Shown one piece after another: positions 1-9,636 of a DNA stretch of 47,342 bases. The stretch comes from Planctomycetia bacterium (GTDB taxonomy: Bacteria; Planctomycetota; Planctomycetia; Pirellulales; Thermoguttaceae), in assembly GCA_030539035.1 (NCBI GenBank), contig JAUNSU010000017.1:1-47342 (forward strand), in the 5' to 3' direction. The position numbers and the translations under genes are program-made. Position 1 is the first letter of the stretch. Each line of letters begins with the position of its first letter. The notes beneath the pieces are model-generated. The model was not told where the DNA came from. It was given only the letters and a program-made list of their open reading frames with translations, and did not search any database.

Positions 1-2
1 CA

Positions 3-326
3 AATGGATCCTCTTCCTATCCGGGAGCAACGGGAACCGGGAATACAGGATATGATATTTCCAAAAGCGATGTTCCGCACGATTTCCAAAGCGATAAGGG
101 AAAGGCGGAATCCATTTTGAAAAACGCGAGAAAACTGGGATCACAAGGCAAATATGGAGCGGCTTATGGGGAAGCGGCAAGCGTATTGACTTTAATCTCT
201 CCTTATAAAGACAAACCGGAAGGAAAAGCTCTTATTAAGGAATGTCAAAATTTTATGCAAGAATGTGCGTTCAAGGTCCCGCAATCCGATTTGACTGATG
301 ATGAAAAGCCAAATGCGATCCAGTGA
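3..326 (+). CDS. C-terminal end of an unrecognised protein (5' end outside window)
   Basis: The reading frame is open from base 3 to the TGA at 324-326, giving the last 107 residues of a protein that begins before the window. A TTG at 117 lies inside this frame but has no reason to be the start. The fragment starts with a Gly/Ser/Thr-rich stretch and becomes helical and Lys/Glu-rich, with a pattern that could be one TPR-like hairpin (residues about 38-90). There is no catalytic motif. It runs in the same direction as the GTPase gene 105 bp downstream, so it may be the previous member of that cluster. Function unknown. Confidence 0.6.
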   Translation, partial: NGSSSYPGATGTGNTGYDISKSDVPHDFQSDKGKAESILKNARKLGSQGKYGAAYGEAASVLTLISPYKDKPEGKALIKECQNFMQECAFKVPQSDLTDDEKPNAIQ

Positions 327-373
327 AATCCTGATAAAGGAAAGACCTTGGGGATCCCCCCATTTTGAATTAG

Positions 374-396
374 CGAAAGAGATCTGTTTTCTTTCG
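374..396. repeat. Inverted repeat between the partial gene and the GTPase gene
   Basis: Perfect 7-bp arms CGAAAGA and TCTTTCG are separated by 9 bases. The 105-bp spacer also holds a GGGGATCCCC palindrome near 350-360. No clear sigma70 promoter is visible, so the element could be an attenuator, a weak terminator or an operator. No T-tract follows. Confidence 0.3.
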
Positions 397-431
397 GAAC
401 AAAGTAAAAAACTATCAGATCAGAGTAAAAA

Positions 432-1730
432 ATGATTCAACGTCCGCAAACAGTTCCATTTCGATATGAGATCACCTGTCCTCACTGCTGGACCGTTTTT
501 CCAACAGAAAATATTCTTTGGGTCGCGGAATCGCCGGAATTGATCGGGGATACGCGGCTTGGGCAGCTGGAAAAGACCCGTTTTCTCCCCAACGGCTTTA
601 CTCCGGAAGGATACGCGCTCGATATAAAAGGCTTTGAATGCCGAAAGTTGGCGTGTCCGCATTGCCATCTGATCATTCCGCGCTGTTTTCTTGAGATGCC
701 TCCGTTTTTTGTATCGATTGCCGGCGCTCCCTCTTCGGGAAAATCCTATTTCCTTTCCTCGATGACCTGGAATCTTCGAAGAAACGCCCCGAAATACTTT
801 TCGATGAGTTTTTCGGATGCCGACGCGGAACTGAATACACGTCTTTTGGAATATGAGGACAAACTCTTTTCAGGGTCCCCGGGTAAGTTGGTCCAATTAA
901 ACAAGACCGAACTCCAGGGCGACCTTTACAACGAAATCAATCTTGATGGGCAAAATATTACCTATCCGAAGCCGTTCATCTTTTCCTTTTGTCCAACACC
1001 ATCGCATCAGAATATTCAGAGAAAGACGAAGATCTCACTTGCGGTCTCCCTTTATGATAATGCGGGCGAAAGCTATTTGCCCTCAGATGGAGATAATGCG
1101 TCTCTTCCGGTTACCCGGCACCTGGGAATGAGTAATTGCATCTTCTTTCTTTTCGATCCGATTCAGGACAATCGATTTCGCGAACTTTGCAGTTCTCAAG
1201 GAACGGATCCGCAGTGGAAAAGCGGCAATTCTCAGGATTTCCGCTGGACTCCGCTTCGCCAAGAGACCGTTCTTTCGGAAATGATCAATCGAACACGCGC
1301 CTATCGGCATATGAGTTCAACCGATCAATATCAGAATCCGCTGTTTGTGATCATTACAAAATTCGATGCGTGGAAACAGTTTTTTCCCGATGTACCGGAC
1401 CGCAATCTTTGGGCAAAAACACAAAAATACGGCTATGTTCTTCTGAAAGATCAGATCGAAGATCTTTCCCAGCGTATTCGAAAGCTGTTTCTGAAGATCA
1501 TTCCGCAATTTGTGGGAACGTTGGAACAGTTCGCAAAGGACATTACCTATATTCCGGTGAGCGCAACCGGAGGACCGCCCATTCAGGATCCCGCGACAAA
1601 AACCTGGGGATTCAATGTAAAAAACATCAAATCCCAATGGACCGATCTTCCTCTCTTGTACGCAATCGCCAAAATGAACAGGGGAATGATCCCGATGATC
1701 GAAGAAAAAAAAGATTCCGTCTCCCAATAA
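432..1730 (+). CDS. Zinc-ribbon P-loop GTPase, double-GTPase (DO-GTPase)-like
   Basis: A 432-residue predicted GTPase. An N-terminal zinc ribbon is formed by CPHC at 16-19 and CPHC at 75-78. The P-loop GAPSSGKS lies at 98-105, a G3-type DNAGE at 209-213 inside a hydrophobic strand, and a G4-type TKFD at 309-312. The order and spacing fit a TRAFAC-type GTPase rather than an AAA+ ATPase. From family knowledge, GTPases of this sort (DO-GTPase2) occur beside GAP1-N2 proteins in predicted bacterial conflict systems, and the next gene has exactly that N-terminal domain. It has no signal peptide or membrane helix, so it is expected in the cytosol, signalling to the membrane proteins encoded downstream. 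The start ATG at 432 has only a weak ribosome site. The family name is from pattern recognition, not from a search. Confidence 0.7.
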   Translation: MIQRPQTVPFRYEITCPHCWTVFPTENILWVAESPELIGDTRLGQLEKTRFLPNGFTPEGYALDIKGFECRKLACPHCHLIIPRCFLEMPPFFVSIAGAPSSGKSYFLSSMTWNLRRNAPKYFSMSFSDADAELNTRLLEYEDKLFSGSPGKLVQLNKTELQGDLYNEINLDGQNITYPKPFIFSFCPTPSHQNIQRKTKISLAVSLYDNAGESYLPSDGDNASLPVTRHLGMSNCIFFLFDPIQDNRFRELCSSQGTDPQWKSGNSQDFRWTPLRQETVLSEMINRTRAYRHMSSTDQYQNPLFVIITKFDAWKQFFPDVPDRNLWAKTQKYGYVLLKDQIEDLSQRIRKLFLKIIPQFVGTLEQFAKDITYIPVSATGGPPIQDPATKTWGFNVKNIKSQWTDLPLLYAIAKMNRGMIPMIEEKKDSVSQ

Positions 1731-1796
1731 GAGATTTCCTTCGCTGCAAAAAACAGGCTTTGCGGAAAACAAGATTATATAAAGGAGTTTTTGATT

Positions 1797-4352
1797 ATGC
1801 CTTATGAACTCATCTACACGTCGGCGGAAAAGGGCCTTCGTCCGGGAACACGCGGATTTTGCACTGTTGCCTGCACCGATGGGATCACGCCGAATATGGT
1901 AATGCAGCTCGAACAGTTGAGTGCGTATCGGCATCTTATCACGCCAACCTCTCCGGATAATCCGGAAGTCCATTCCCATCTGATCATTCCGATCAACGGA
2001 TTGACTTGGCATATCCTTTCCCGAATTGCGGATGCGGGCCTGGATTATACCCGCCGTTCGAACAAGATCGCTCATCATTTGATCCTTTCAGAAAATGAAG
2101 TGCGGCAGTTGGGCCCGGTCGGACCTGTTGAGATTCTTGAACGGAACGATCTTTTTTTTCGCTCCTGGGACCAGCCTCCGCAAGCTCTTCCATTTAAGGA
2201 CCTTCCCAACTGCCAACCCGTCCAACCGGCGATCTGTCAACAATGGACAGAGGTCTACGGGGATTCCGGCTGGGGAGGAGTCCTCGCTGGTTCCTTTGAA
2301 CGAAAACTGCCGGTCTGTATCGGTTTTGATCCCCGGCAAAAGCGGCTCCCCCTTTTACGGGAAGCCCTTGCTCTTCTTCCGGAGGAAAGACGCTGGAATG
2401 TCTCTTTCTGCACCTATTACACAAAATATCCCCCGAGCATAAACTGCCAATGCAAATGTGTTCTGTCCGGATCTTCTGAAGAAGCTGCGGTTCGAGCGGT
2501 TCCTTATACAGTCTTTTTGGACCTTTCGCGGCCGGGGGGACCGGTTCCGGAGCTGGATTCTTCCATGCAGACTTGGGTCGATTTTGCCCGAACAGGAAAG
2601 TCCGAGCGGAAAGAACCCGCCTTTACTCCCGAAAGACCCTCTTTGCCGAATGATCGATTCGATTCCGTTTTTTACAATGATGATCAGAATTTCAATCCCG
2701 AGGAAATCGACGAACTGAAAGATTCCTCCCGAATCCTGCCCTCGATGAAATTGCGCTCTCAATCGAATACCCAGGATTCTGATTTCTGGAATGAACAATC
2801 AGGCGGACGATCCTCTTATGGATTTTCTCCCGATTCATTGCAAAATCTGAAGCCGGAACCCATTCACGAGGAATTCGTTCCGAAAAGAACATCGGAAACT
2901 TCCCGTTTTCAAATCAACCGGAAAAAAAAGCAAAACTTAAGGAACAAATTCTATATTTTCGGATCAATCATCCTGATTTTAATTTTGGGAATTGTTTTCG
3001 CGGCCGCATGGAAACTCAAAGACGGGTCCCCCAAAACGGAAAAAGGCCCGTCCACTGAAATCACGCGAATAGGAAAGCAGAATCGATCTGATGATCCGGA
3101 TTCCGATCTCACCAAAAACTCAAAGACGAAATTGAAAGAAGAACCAGAAGAACTCTCAACACCGCAAGATCCGGATTTGCCTGCCGGGAAAGAGAAGAAA
3201 TCTCCGGTGCAAAAAGAGAATTCCGACTCCCCCAAAGCGATAAAACAGAAATCCGGAAAAGAGATCGATTCCACCAGAAATCCGGCTCCTGTAAAAACAG
3301 AGGATTCCGAGAAAAAATCGAATTCTGTGAAAACACCGGATTCCGGGAAGAAATCAAATCCGGTTCCTCAATCAAATCCGGTTCAAAAACAAGCATCTCA
3401 AAAGGATGTCCCCAGGAACAATGAAAAAAAGCCGGACACAACAAAAGGATCTCCCCCCGCGAACACCAAGACGCAGGAAGTCCCAAAATGGATGAACGAA
3501 GCCAAAAAAGTACTCGCTCCGGTCAAAAAGTTTTCCTTAACATTTCCGGAGATGGTGTCCAACTCATCGGGGAATCCCGTAGAAATACTGAATGAAAAGG
3601 AGATGGAGAACATAAACAAATTTTTACAGGAGAATAAATTAACCCTAAAAATCAAGTGGAAACCTTTATTTAAATATAAAAACGGGGGAAAAATTACGAC
3701 AGAATTTCTCTTGAAAGAAGAAGTAAAAGAAGAAAAAACCAAAGATAAAAACAAAACAAAGGAAATCATATGGACCGTATACAGACATGATACAGAGAAA
3801 ATAGATAATCGTGATCAGGATCGAATATTTATTGTAATATCCTTTCAAAAAAAAGGGACTTACTCATTGAAAGCCCAAAATCTCCCGCCTGATATTTATA
3901 TTCTTTGTTTATCCAACATAGAGTGGTATCTTGTCGATGAAGCGAACAGGTCAACAAAAATTATTCAGACGCAATGGCTAAAACCATCGCAAGATAATTT
4001 TGGGGGGGTGGTTTTATCCGGACATAGCCAAACCGCCGGAAACCAGCGCACCGGTAATAAATCACAAAATAATTTGCGCAGTTCAGGTTTATCCGATCTG
4101 TTTAAAAAAATGAACGGAGAGCATGAACTCCTTATTCCCATGAAGGAAAAGGAAACTTGGGAACTTCATTCCACTATGCGAATATTAAAAAAGAACGGTG
4201 AAAACGACAGTGATTTTCAAAGTACTGTCGAAAAAAATCTTGCGGAGTCCAAGATCCACTACGAGAGTACCTATTTACAATCCGGGAGTGGAGATCGCTT
4301 TATTCTTGCCGGAGAAGAACCGGGCGAGGACGATCAAAAACCTCAAAAATAA
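1797..4352 (+). CDS. GAP1-N2-like GTPase-associated protein with one membrane helix
   Basis: Starts at ATG 1797, 9 bases after AAAGGAG; 851 residues. Residues 1-250 match my memory of the GAP1-N2 domain (GTPase-associated protein 1): an opening YTSAEKGLRPGTRGFCTVA, then conserved HLIIPINGLTWHILSRIADAG and a GWGG turn. Around 330-380 the chain becomes polar, and a transmembrane helix lies at about 386-408 preceded by basic residues (RKKKQNLRNK). A long Lys/Glu/Ser/Pro-rich linker (about 410-565) leads to a C-terminal domain of about 280 residues that I do not recognise. The layout suggests a cytosolic GAP1 domain and an extracytosolic C-terminal domain. The C-terminal codons (from about 3590) are much more AT-rich than the rest. 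It presumably works with the upstream GTPase. Confidence 0.65.
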   Translation: MPYELIYTSAEKGLRPGTRGFCTVACTDGITPNMVMQLEQLSAYRHLITPTSPDNPEVHSHLIIPINGLTWHILSRIADAGLDYTRRSNKIAHHLILSENEVRQLGPVGPVEILERNDLFFRSWDQPPQALPFKDLPNCQPVQPAICQQWTEVYGDSGWGGVLAGSFERKLPVCIGFDPRQKRLPLLREALALLPEERRWNVSFCTYYTKYPPSINCQCKCVLSGSSEEAAVRAVPYTVFLDLSRPGGPVPELDSSMQTWVDFARTGKSERKEPAFTPERPSLPNDRFDSVFYNDDQNFNPEEIDELKDSSRILPSMKLRSQSNTQDSDFWNEQSGGRSSYGFSPDSLQNLKPEPIHEEFVPKRTSETSRFQINRKKKQNLRNKFYIFGSIILILILGIVFAAAWKLKDGSPKTEKGPSTEITRIGKQNRSDDPDSDLTKNSKTKLKEEPEELSTPQDPDLPAGKEKKSPVQKENSDSPKAIKQKSGKEIDSTRNPAPVKTEDSEKKSNSVKTPDSGKKSNPVPQSNPVQKQASQKDVPRNNEKKPDTTKGSPPANTKTQEVPKWMNEAKKVLAPVKKFSLTFPEMVSNSSGNPVEILNEKEMENINKFLQENKLTLKIKWKPLFKYKNGGKITTEFLLKEEVKEEKTKDKNKTKEIIWTVYRHDTEKIDNRDQDRIFIVISFQKKGTYSLKAQNLPPDIYILCLSNIEWYLVDEANRSTKIIQTQWLKPSQDNFGGVVLSGHSQTAGNQRTGNKSQNNLRSSGLSDLFKKMNGEHELLIPMKEKETWELHSTMRILKKNGENDSDFQSTVEKNLAESKIHYESTYLQSGSGDRFILAGEEPGEDDQKPQK

Positions 4353-4428
4353 TCGGGAACGATCCTGATGATATCGGAAGAGCAGATACAAATAATAATT
4401 TCCAAATCCTGATTAAAGGGAAAATAGA

Positions 4429-7400
4429 GTGATAGATTATCAGATGTTGGTGGACCGGATCCGGATGGCGATCGCCGCTTCCGCGGAAGGGGGAATGGAA
4501 CGCTTTGAAGCGTTGTCCAAAGAATATGCGGCGGCCTGTCGGGAAATAAACAAGCGATTGGATGCCTGTGCGATCTTTTTGAACAACGGAAACAGCAGCG
4601 AAGCCTTGCGGCTTGCCGATACAACTCCGCACCTTCTTGATCTCTGCGAGATATTGAAGTTCAGCGAGCTGGATGAATGGAAGGAAGTCTGCTCAACTTT
4701 TCCTGGAATGGAAATTCCGGTTCCCCTGAATCAGAGTACAATTGATTATCTGAATGAAGTTTATCGGAACGCAGGTAAAGCGGAACCCCTTTTAAAACGT
4801 TTTCGACTCTGCTCTCTTATGAAAAGCCCAATCGAGGAACGACTCGGACTCCTGTATCGGCTTGAGCGTGCGGATCAATATAATCCCCTTTGGGCCCGAC
4901 TGATCCCCCAATACGAAGAGGTGTGTGTTCGGGAAATGGAAACGATCTTTCATTCCGTCCGTAATTCGAAAGAAGGAGGCCCCGTCGTTTTTCAAATTCA
5001 AAAAGAATTGGAAAAATTGCCCTGGAAAAAACGTCCGGAAAATCTGCTGCGAACGATCCGGGAATGGAATCGGAAGATCACAATCGATTATGTGTTCAAT
5101 CAGATCCGAATCCTTGCGAACGATATGCACCTTGCCTATATGGAACAGGATTTCGACCGCCTTTATCAGTTGAACAAAAAAAGAAAGAATCTGCTTGGAG
5201 AATATCGGATCGATGAAAGAGCGGTTCCCCGGGACATTGCGGACCAAATGGAACCGGCGATCCGCTGGCTTGAAGAACAGCAGAAAATGAACGCACAACT
5301 CCAGGATTACGAACTGTGCTTGAGTCAAATGGAAAGATCGCTTTCCCGTCCGATTTCCCCCAATGAACTTCGAGCGCTGTTTACTTCCTTAAATATCGCA
5401 GCCGAAAAGGTTTTTCAGGCCGTTCCCGACAATATTCGAATCGCGTATGAGAGAGAACTGAACAATTTTGAACGCCTTCGAAGAAGACGAACGACGATTC
5501 TGTTCTTCTCGATTCTTTCCGCGATTCTGATTTTGGGCGGTTCTATCGGCTTTTATATCCGGGATGCTGCGCAAAAAAAAGGAATCCAATCTCAAGTTCG
5601 CGAAATCACCAAACTTCTCGATTCTTTTGAAAAAGCCAACGCAATGAAAGATCCGGACCAATCGGACGAAAAAGGAAAAGCAAATCTTCCGCCCGATTAC
5701 CAGGGACTCGATAAAGCAGAAAAGTATTTTGAAAAACTGGAGCAAAGCGGTTTTCAGCAGATGCGGTCTCCCGGGATTCTGCAAGCCGCTTCCCGTATGG
5801 AAACCTTGCGAAAAAGGGAAAACGAAAGGCAAATCAGATTCAAAAAGGCAATGAATGATCTCAATGAGATTTTGACAAAACAGTTTGGAGAGAATTTTGA
5901 ACCGGATCCCGGCTTTCTCACCGCCGCCGAAAGTAATGTGAAAACCAGGGAAGAATTTGCCCAATATCTGGGAGTGAAAAAAAAATTCGATAGTAAGGTT
6001 TCTGCTCAACGAAGAGAACGGGAAAACCAATTTCAGCAAGAGATCACCGATACCAGGGAAGCCTTCGAAAAAATCAAGAATAAAAATCGGATCGATCAGG
6101 AAAATCTTACCAAACTTGAATCTCTTCATTCGGAACTGAAGAATCTGGAAAGCGCGCATATTCCTGCAACATTACTTCAGCAGAAAGAGGATCTGCTCAG
6201 CGCGATCGGCAAATGGATCCAAACCTATGAAAAGCAGCTTCAGGAAAGCAGAGTTCAAGTCGAAATCGAACAGGAATTGAACAGCTTGGCAAAATTCGCG
6301 GATGATCCCGTAAAGCTGAAACAGGAGTATGATCAACTGAGCCAAAAGTATTCCGATTCTCCGATCGTTTCCGACTTCAAAAAGACCAAAGAAGAAAAAA
6401 ATGGATGGAAGGTCTTTGCCGCCTGGAATGAGTTCGCGAAGAAGAATCGCGATCTCTGGAACACGATCGCATTTGAACCCCGTTCCGCAGAAAAAATGCA
6501 AGCCGAACTGAAAGAGATCAAATTCACCGGAACACTCCCGGACGAAATAATCACAGTTCAAAAAACACTTGCGGATCTTAAAGCCGCCGGCGAAAAAGGG
6601 GGATTGAAAGCAATTCATGAATCTCTTAAAAAATACTTCGGAAAACACACCGTCCGCCTTTGGTTGTATAAGCCCGATCCGGGATCCTACTATTACCTTC
6701 TTGAACAACCAAAACGGCAGCAAGGAAAAAAATACGATCTGCTTCTGAAGATTTCTCCATTTAACCAGTCAAGTACAATCACCAAGGAAGCGACAAGCAT
6801 TTCCACCCAGGAGGCTCCGCAATATCGAATCGCTTTGGAAATTCATGAAATACTGAATACGTTGACCTTTTCCGATGAGAAAGGATATATGCTTTGGGAC
6901 AACGCAATCGAACAGATCTTGCAAAAATTGATTCGCAATGATCAGGGAATGGATCCCGTCGTTCAGATAATCATGATCCGCTCTGTTCTTAAAATTCTGG
7001 TGGACGATCCCGTTTACGAAAAGGCCTTTAATTCTTGGATAAATTATTTTGCTTCTTTTGAGGATTTCGATTATGAAGTCAACTGGTATAATCCGGAAAA
7101 TGAATCCTTGTCCGCTCAGCGAAGCAAAACAAAAAATATACTGGAGAATCTCCCCAAACTGAAAGAAGCGATGGACAAGGTTCGAGAAAATCATCGATCC
7201 GATAAGAATCCGCTCTTTACTCAATATCGCCCGGTTGGACTTCTTTTCAAAAAGGATAAAAACTGGATCGTTCTTCCGAAAACGGAAGGAGAGCAGATCT
7301 CTGTTCCCTTGTTTATTTGCCGGGGAAAAGCAAATTCGAATGAAATAAAAACAATCAAACTCGATTCCGTTAAAGAGAACATCATTTCCGTTCCGCCGGC

Positions 7401-7458
7401 GGCGATTCCGGATCTGATCCAGGGAATTCCTCTTTATGAACGTTTTGAGGAGAAATAA
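4429..7458 (+). CDS. Large membrane-anchored coiled-coil protein, unknown function
   Basis: Starts with GTG at 4429, 8 bases after AAAGGG; 1009 residues. The first 350 residues are helical and charged, without enzyme motifs. One transmembrane helix lies at about 357-378, preceded by RRRR, which suggests that the N-terminal half is cytosolic. After it comes a long Lys/Glu/Gln-rich region (about 385-690) with heptad-like spacing typical of coiled coils, then a more mixed globular domain (about 720-1009) with many aromatic residues. I do not recognise a named domain. Its position between the GAP1-like gene and the GYF_2/DUF805 gene, all on one strand with short spacers, makes it a likely structural or sensory part of the same envelope assembly. 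The 76-bp gap before it shows no promoter I would trust. Confidence 0.6.
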   Translation: MIDYQMLVDRIRMAIAASAEGGMERFEALSKEYAAACREINKRLDACAIFLNNGNSSEALRLADTTPHLLDLCEILKFSELDEWKEVCSTFPGMEIPVPLNQSTIDYLNEVYRNAGKAEPLLKRFRLCSLMKSPIEERLGLLYRLERADQYNPLWARLIPQYEEVCVREMETIFHSVRNSKEGGPVVFQIQKELEKLPWKKRPENLLRTIREWNRKITIDYVFNQIRILANDMHLAYMEQDFDRLYQLNKKRKNLLGEYRIDERAVPRDIADQMEPAIRWLEEQQKMNAQLQDYELCLSQMERSLSRPISPNELRALFTSLNIAAEKVFQAVPDNIRIAYERELNNFERLRRRRTTILFFSILSAILILGGSIGFYIRDAAQKKGIQSQVREITKLLDSFEKANAMKDPDQSDEKGKANLPPDYQGLDKAEKYFEKLEQSGFQQMRSPGILQAASRMETLRKRENERQIRFKKAMNDLNEILTKQFGENFEPDPGFLTAAESNVKTREEFAQYLGVKKKFDSKVSAQRRERENQFQQEITDTREAFEKIKNKNRIDQENLTKLESLHSELKNLESAHIPATLLQQKEDLLSAIGKWIQTYEKQLQESRVQVEIEQELNSLAKFADDPVKLKQEYDQLSQKYSDSPIVSDFKKTKEEKNGWKVFAAWNEFAKKNRDLWNTIAFEPRSAEKMQAELKEIKFTGTLPDEIITVQKTLADLKAAGEKGGLKAIHESLKKYFGKHTVRLWLYKPDPGSYYYLLEQPKRQQGKKYDLLLKISPFNQSSTITKEATSISTQEAPQYRIALEIHEILNTLTFSDEKGYMLWDNAIEQILQKLIRNDQGMDPVVQIIMIRSVLKILVDDPVYEKAFNSWINYFASFEDFDYEVNWYNPENESLSAQRSKTKNILENLPKLKEAMDKVRENHRSDKNPLFTQYRPVGLLFKKDKNWIVLPKTEGEQISVPLFICRGKANSNEIKTIKLDSVKENIISVPPAAIPDLIQGIPLYERFEEK

Positions 7459-7459
7459 G

Positions 7460-8665
7460 TTGAAGATCTACATCAAACTTCGGGATCGCGCCTACGGGCC
7501 CTTGCAAGAGGACGCGATTCAAAAAATGATCGCAAGCGGTAAATTAAAACCGCAGCAGGAAATCTCATTTGACGGGAAAGCCTGGTTTCCAGCAAGAGAT
7601 TGCAAAGAGCTTTTTGCCAATCCCAATGCATCGAAGACGTTTTCCGCTTCAACGACCCGCGGAACACCAGATCAATCGAACGGCCGGCGGCAACCGCAAA
7701 TTTCACCTGAGAAGAACCCGGCCGAAGAGAGCTTTGGAAGTCCTTTCGATCTGATTGAAAATTCCGATTCTCCCGATCTTTCGGGAGGAAATTCGGCGGC
7801 GGGTTTTGCGCATTCCTCCTCAAATGACCCCATGTCTGCACAACAGAATATGCCGTCGAATTCTCCTTTCGAGGAATCATCGGGAAATCCCTTTGCCAAT
7901 CAGGAAAGTTCTCAAGCAGTGAATCCCTTTACCAATCAATCGAATTCTCCTTACACAGCACCTGGGATTTCTCCTGCTGAAAACAATGCGGATCAATGGT
8001 TCTTGAGCAACGATGGAAAAGTCGGAACAGGACCTTATTCGGCAAGTATGATCGTTCAGTTTATAAGAGAAAACAAAGCTCGGCCCCATTCATTGGTTTG
8101 GCGCAAAGGGACCAACGCGTCTTTATTGAGTGATCAAGCGGAATTCCGTTCCTTTTTTAACGGTAATCCTCAAGCGGGGTCCGGATTTCCCGGGCATCAA
8201 GGGAACTCCTTCGGATCCCCTTCCGCGAAAAATTCTCCCTCCGCGATAAACGTATTTTTAAAAATTATTATTCAGGCACTTACAAATCAGTATCTTGATT
8301 TCAGGGGACGATCGACCCGTACTCAATATTGGACCTTTTCCATTTTTTGTTCACTGCTCTTTTTCCTTCTGTTCATTCCTATTCTTGTCTATGTTAATTT
8401 AAGGACAGGAAAGGATCCCCGTTCCGCCTATTCCCTTCTGTTCGTTCTGTATTCCCTGATCGTGATCTGTGTATCGCTGGCAGCCCTGATCCCGTGTATT
8501 TCCATTCAGGCCCGCCGACTTCACGATATTGGTTTATCCGGCTGGTTTACATTGCTCAATTTATTACCCTTCCTCGGTAATATTGCCCTTTTTATCATCA
8601 ACGTTCTTCCGGGAACATCGGGAACAAATTTATACGGTCCCGATCCTCGAATCAAAAACAAATAA
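7460..8665 (+). CDS. Double GYF_2 domain protein with DUF805 membrane domain
   Basis: The preferred start is TTG at 7460: it follows GAGGAG (7446-7451), lies one base after the upstream stop codon, and puts the GYF_2 domain at the very N-terminus. An ATG at 7436 in the same frame would overlap the previous gene and add eight residues that do not belong to the domain. Residues 1-50 form one GYF_2 domain (IYIKLRDRAYGP). After a Ser/Asn/Pro-rich linker a second GYF_2 copy lies at about 178-235 (QWFLSNDGKVGTGPY). Residues about 270-395 form a DUF805 domain with several hydrophobic helices and the typical RRLHDIGLSGW motif. GYF_2 domains are thought to bind proline-rich peptides, so this may be a membrane adaptor in the cluster. 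Translation is probably coupled to the upstream gene. Confidence 0.75.
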   Translation: MKIYIKLRDRAYGPLQEDAIQKMIASGKLKPQQEISFDGKAWFPARDCKELFANPNASKTFSASTTRGTPDQSNGRRQPQISPEKNPAEESFGSPFDLIENSDSPDLSGGNSAAGFAHSSSNDPMSAQQNMPSNSPFEESSGNPFANQESSQAVNPFTNQSNSPYTAPGISPAENNADQWFLSNDGKVGTGPYSASMIVQFIRENKARPHSLVWRKGTNASLLSDQAEFRSFFNGNPQAGSGFPGHQGNSFGSPSAKNSPSAINVFLKIIIQALTNQYLDFRGRSTRTQYWTFSIFCSLLFFLLFIPILVYVNLRTGKDPRSAYSLLFVLYSLIVICVSLAALIPCISIQARRLHDIGLSGWFTLLNLLPFLGNIALFIINVLPGTSGTNLYGPDPRIKNK

Positions 8666-8697
8666 AGAGCTTTAAAGAAAGATCATAAGGAAATTTT

Positions 8698-9597
8698 ATG
8701 AAAAAAAACGATCCTATGGAAATGCCGCGAATGTCCTGGGCGCGGGACGATATCGAACAGAGATTCGGCCTTCGGGGCGGTGCTTTTACCAATGTCCGAA
8801 TGTCCCTTTCTTTTATTTTCGCGCTGGTTGCAACGATCGGTTTTTACGCCGTTCTGGAGCTTTTCTTTGCGGATAATCCCTTCACGTTAATGTTCACCGC
8901 ACGCGGGATCACTCCTTATCCGACGGTATTTCTCGGATGGTGGGTTCTCTTTATCCTTCTCATCAAATCGAGCAAGATCCGATTTCAAAAACGGGCTCTT
9001 CAGTACTGCATCCTTCCCGACCGGCGCAATTTTGTATTGACCCCTTATACGGTGGAAGAGGTAATGGTTCGGATCTATGATTCCGCCGAACAGCCCAAAG
9101 ATTTTGTTCTGTTCAATCGGATTCTGTTGACACTTTCCAATCTGCGCAATATTGGTAAAGTTTCTGATGTAGACGACATACTTCATTCTCAGGCCGAACT
9201 GGATGAAAATGGAATGGAAACGAGCTATAATATGATCGCCGGCTTTCTTTGGGCGATTCCGATCCTGGGATTTATCGGAACAGTCCTCGGACTCTCGCAG
9301 GCAATCGGTACTTTTGCCGATGTTCTCAAGCCCGGAGCCGATATCACAAACGATCTCGTTCCAAGCCTTACCAAGGTAACCGGAGGCCTTTCCACTGCAT
9401 TCGATACGACCTTTATCGCTCTGGTAATCGCCCTCGTTTTACAGCTCTTTTTAACGTCCATTAAAAAATCGGAAGAGGAATTTTTCAACGCCTGCTCTTC
9501 GTATTGCGCGGAAAATATCGTTTCCCGGCTTAAAATCGATTATGTCGCTTCCATCGGCGCAGATCATAATAGTCCTCCCTTGAACGGACAAAAATAA
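8698..9597 (+). CDS. MotA/TolQ/ExbB family proton-channel subunit
   Basis: A 299-residue polytopic protein starting at ATG 8698 after AAGGAAA. Hydrophobic helices lie at about 38-60, 74-90, 180-205 and 236-258. The third carries PILGFIGTVLGLSQAIG and the fourth is preceded by GLSTAFDTTFIALVIALVLQ; this pair is the hallmark of the MotA/TolQ/ExbB channel domain. In this family five such subunits surround two MotB/TolR/ExbD-type subunits and use ion flow across the inner membrane to drive movement. The next two genes encode proteins with a single N-terminal helix, as expected for the partner. The family is clear; the purpose is not. It is not near flagellar, tol-pal or tonB genes, and lacks the very long cytosolic tail of ZorA from Zorya defence systems. 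Confidence 0.8.
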   Translation: MKKNDPMEMPRMSWARDDIEQRFGLRGGAFTNVRMSLSFIFALVATIGFYAVLELFFADNPFTLMFTARGITPYPTVFLGWWVLFILLIKSSKIRFQKRALQYCILPDRRNFVLTPYTVEEVMVRIYDSAEQPKDFVLFNRILLTLSNLRNIGKVSDVDDILHSQAELDENGMETSYNMIAGFLWAIPILGFIGTVLGLSQAIGTFADVLKPGADITNDLVPSLTKVTGGLSTAFDTTFIALVIALVLQLFLTSIKKSEEEFFNACSSYCAENIVSRLKIDYVASIGADHNSPPLNGQK

Positions 9598-9636
9598 GAA
9601 TTTTCCTGATCGGAACGGAACAGAAAGCGGTTCTCC

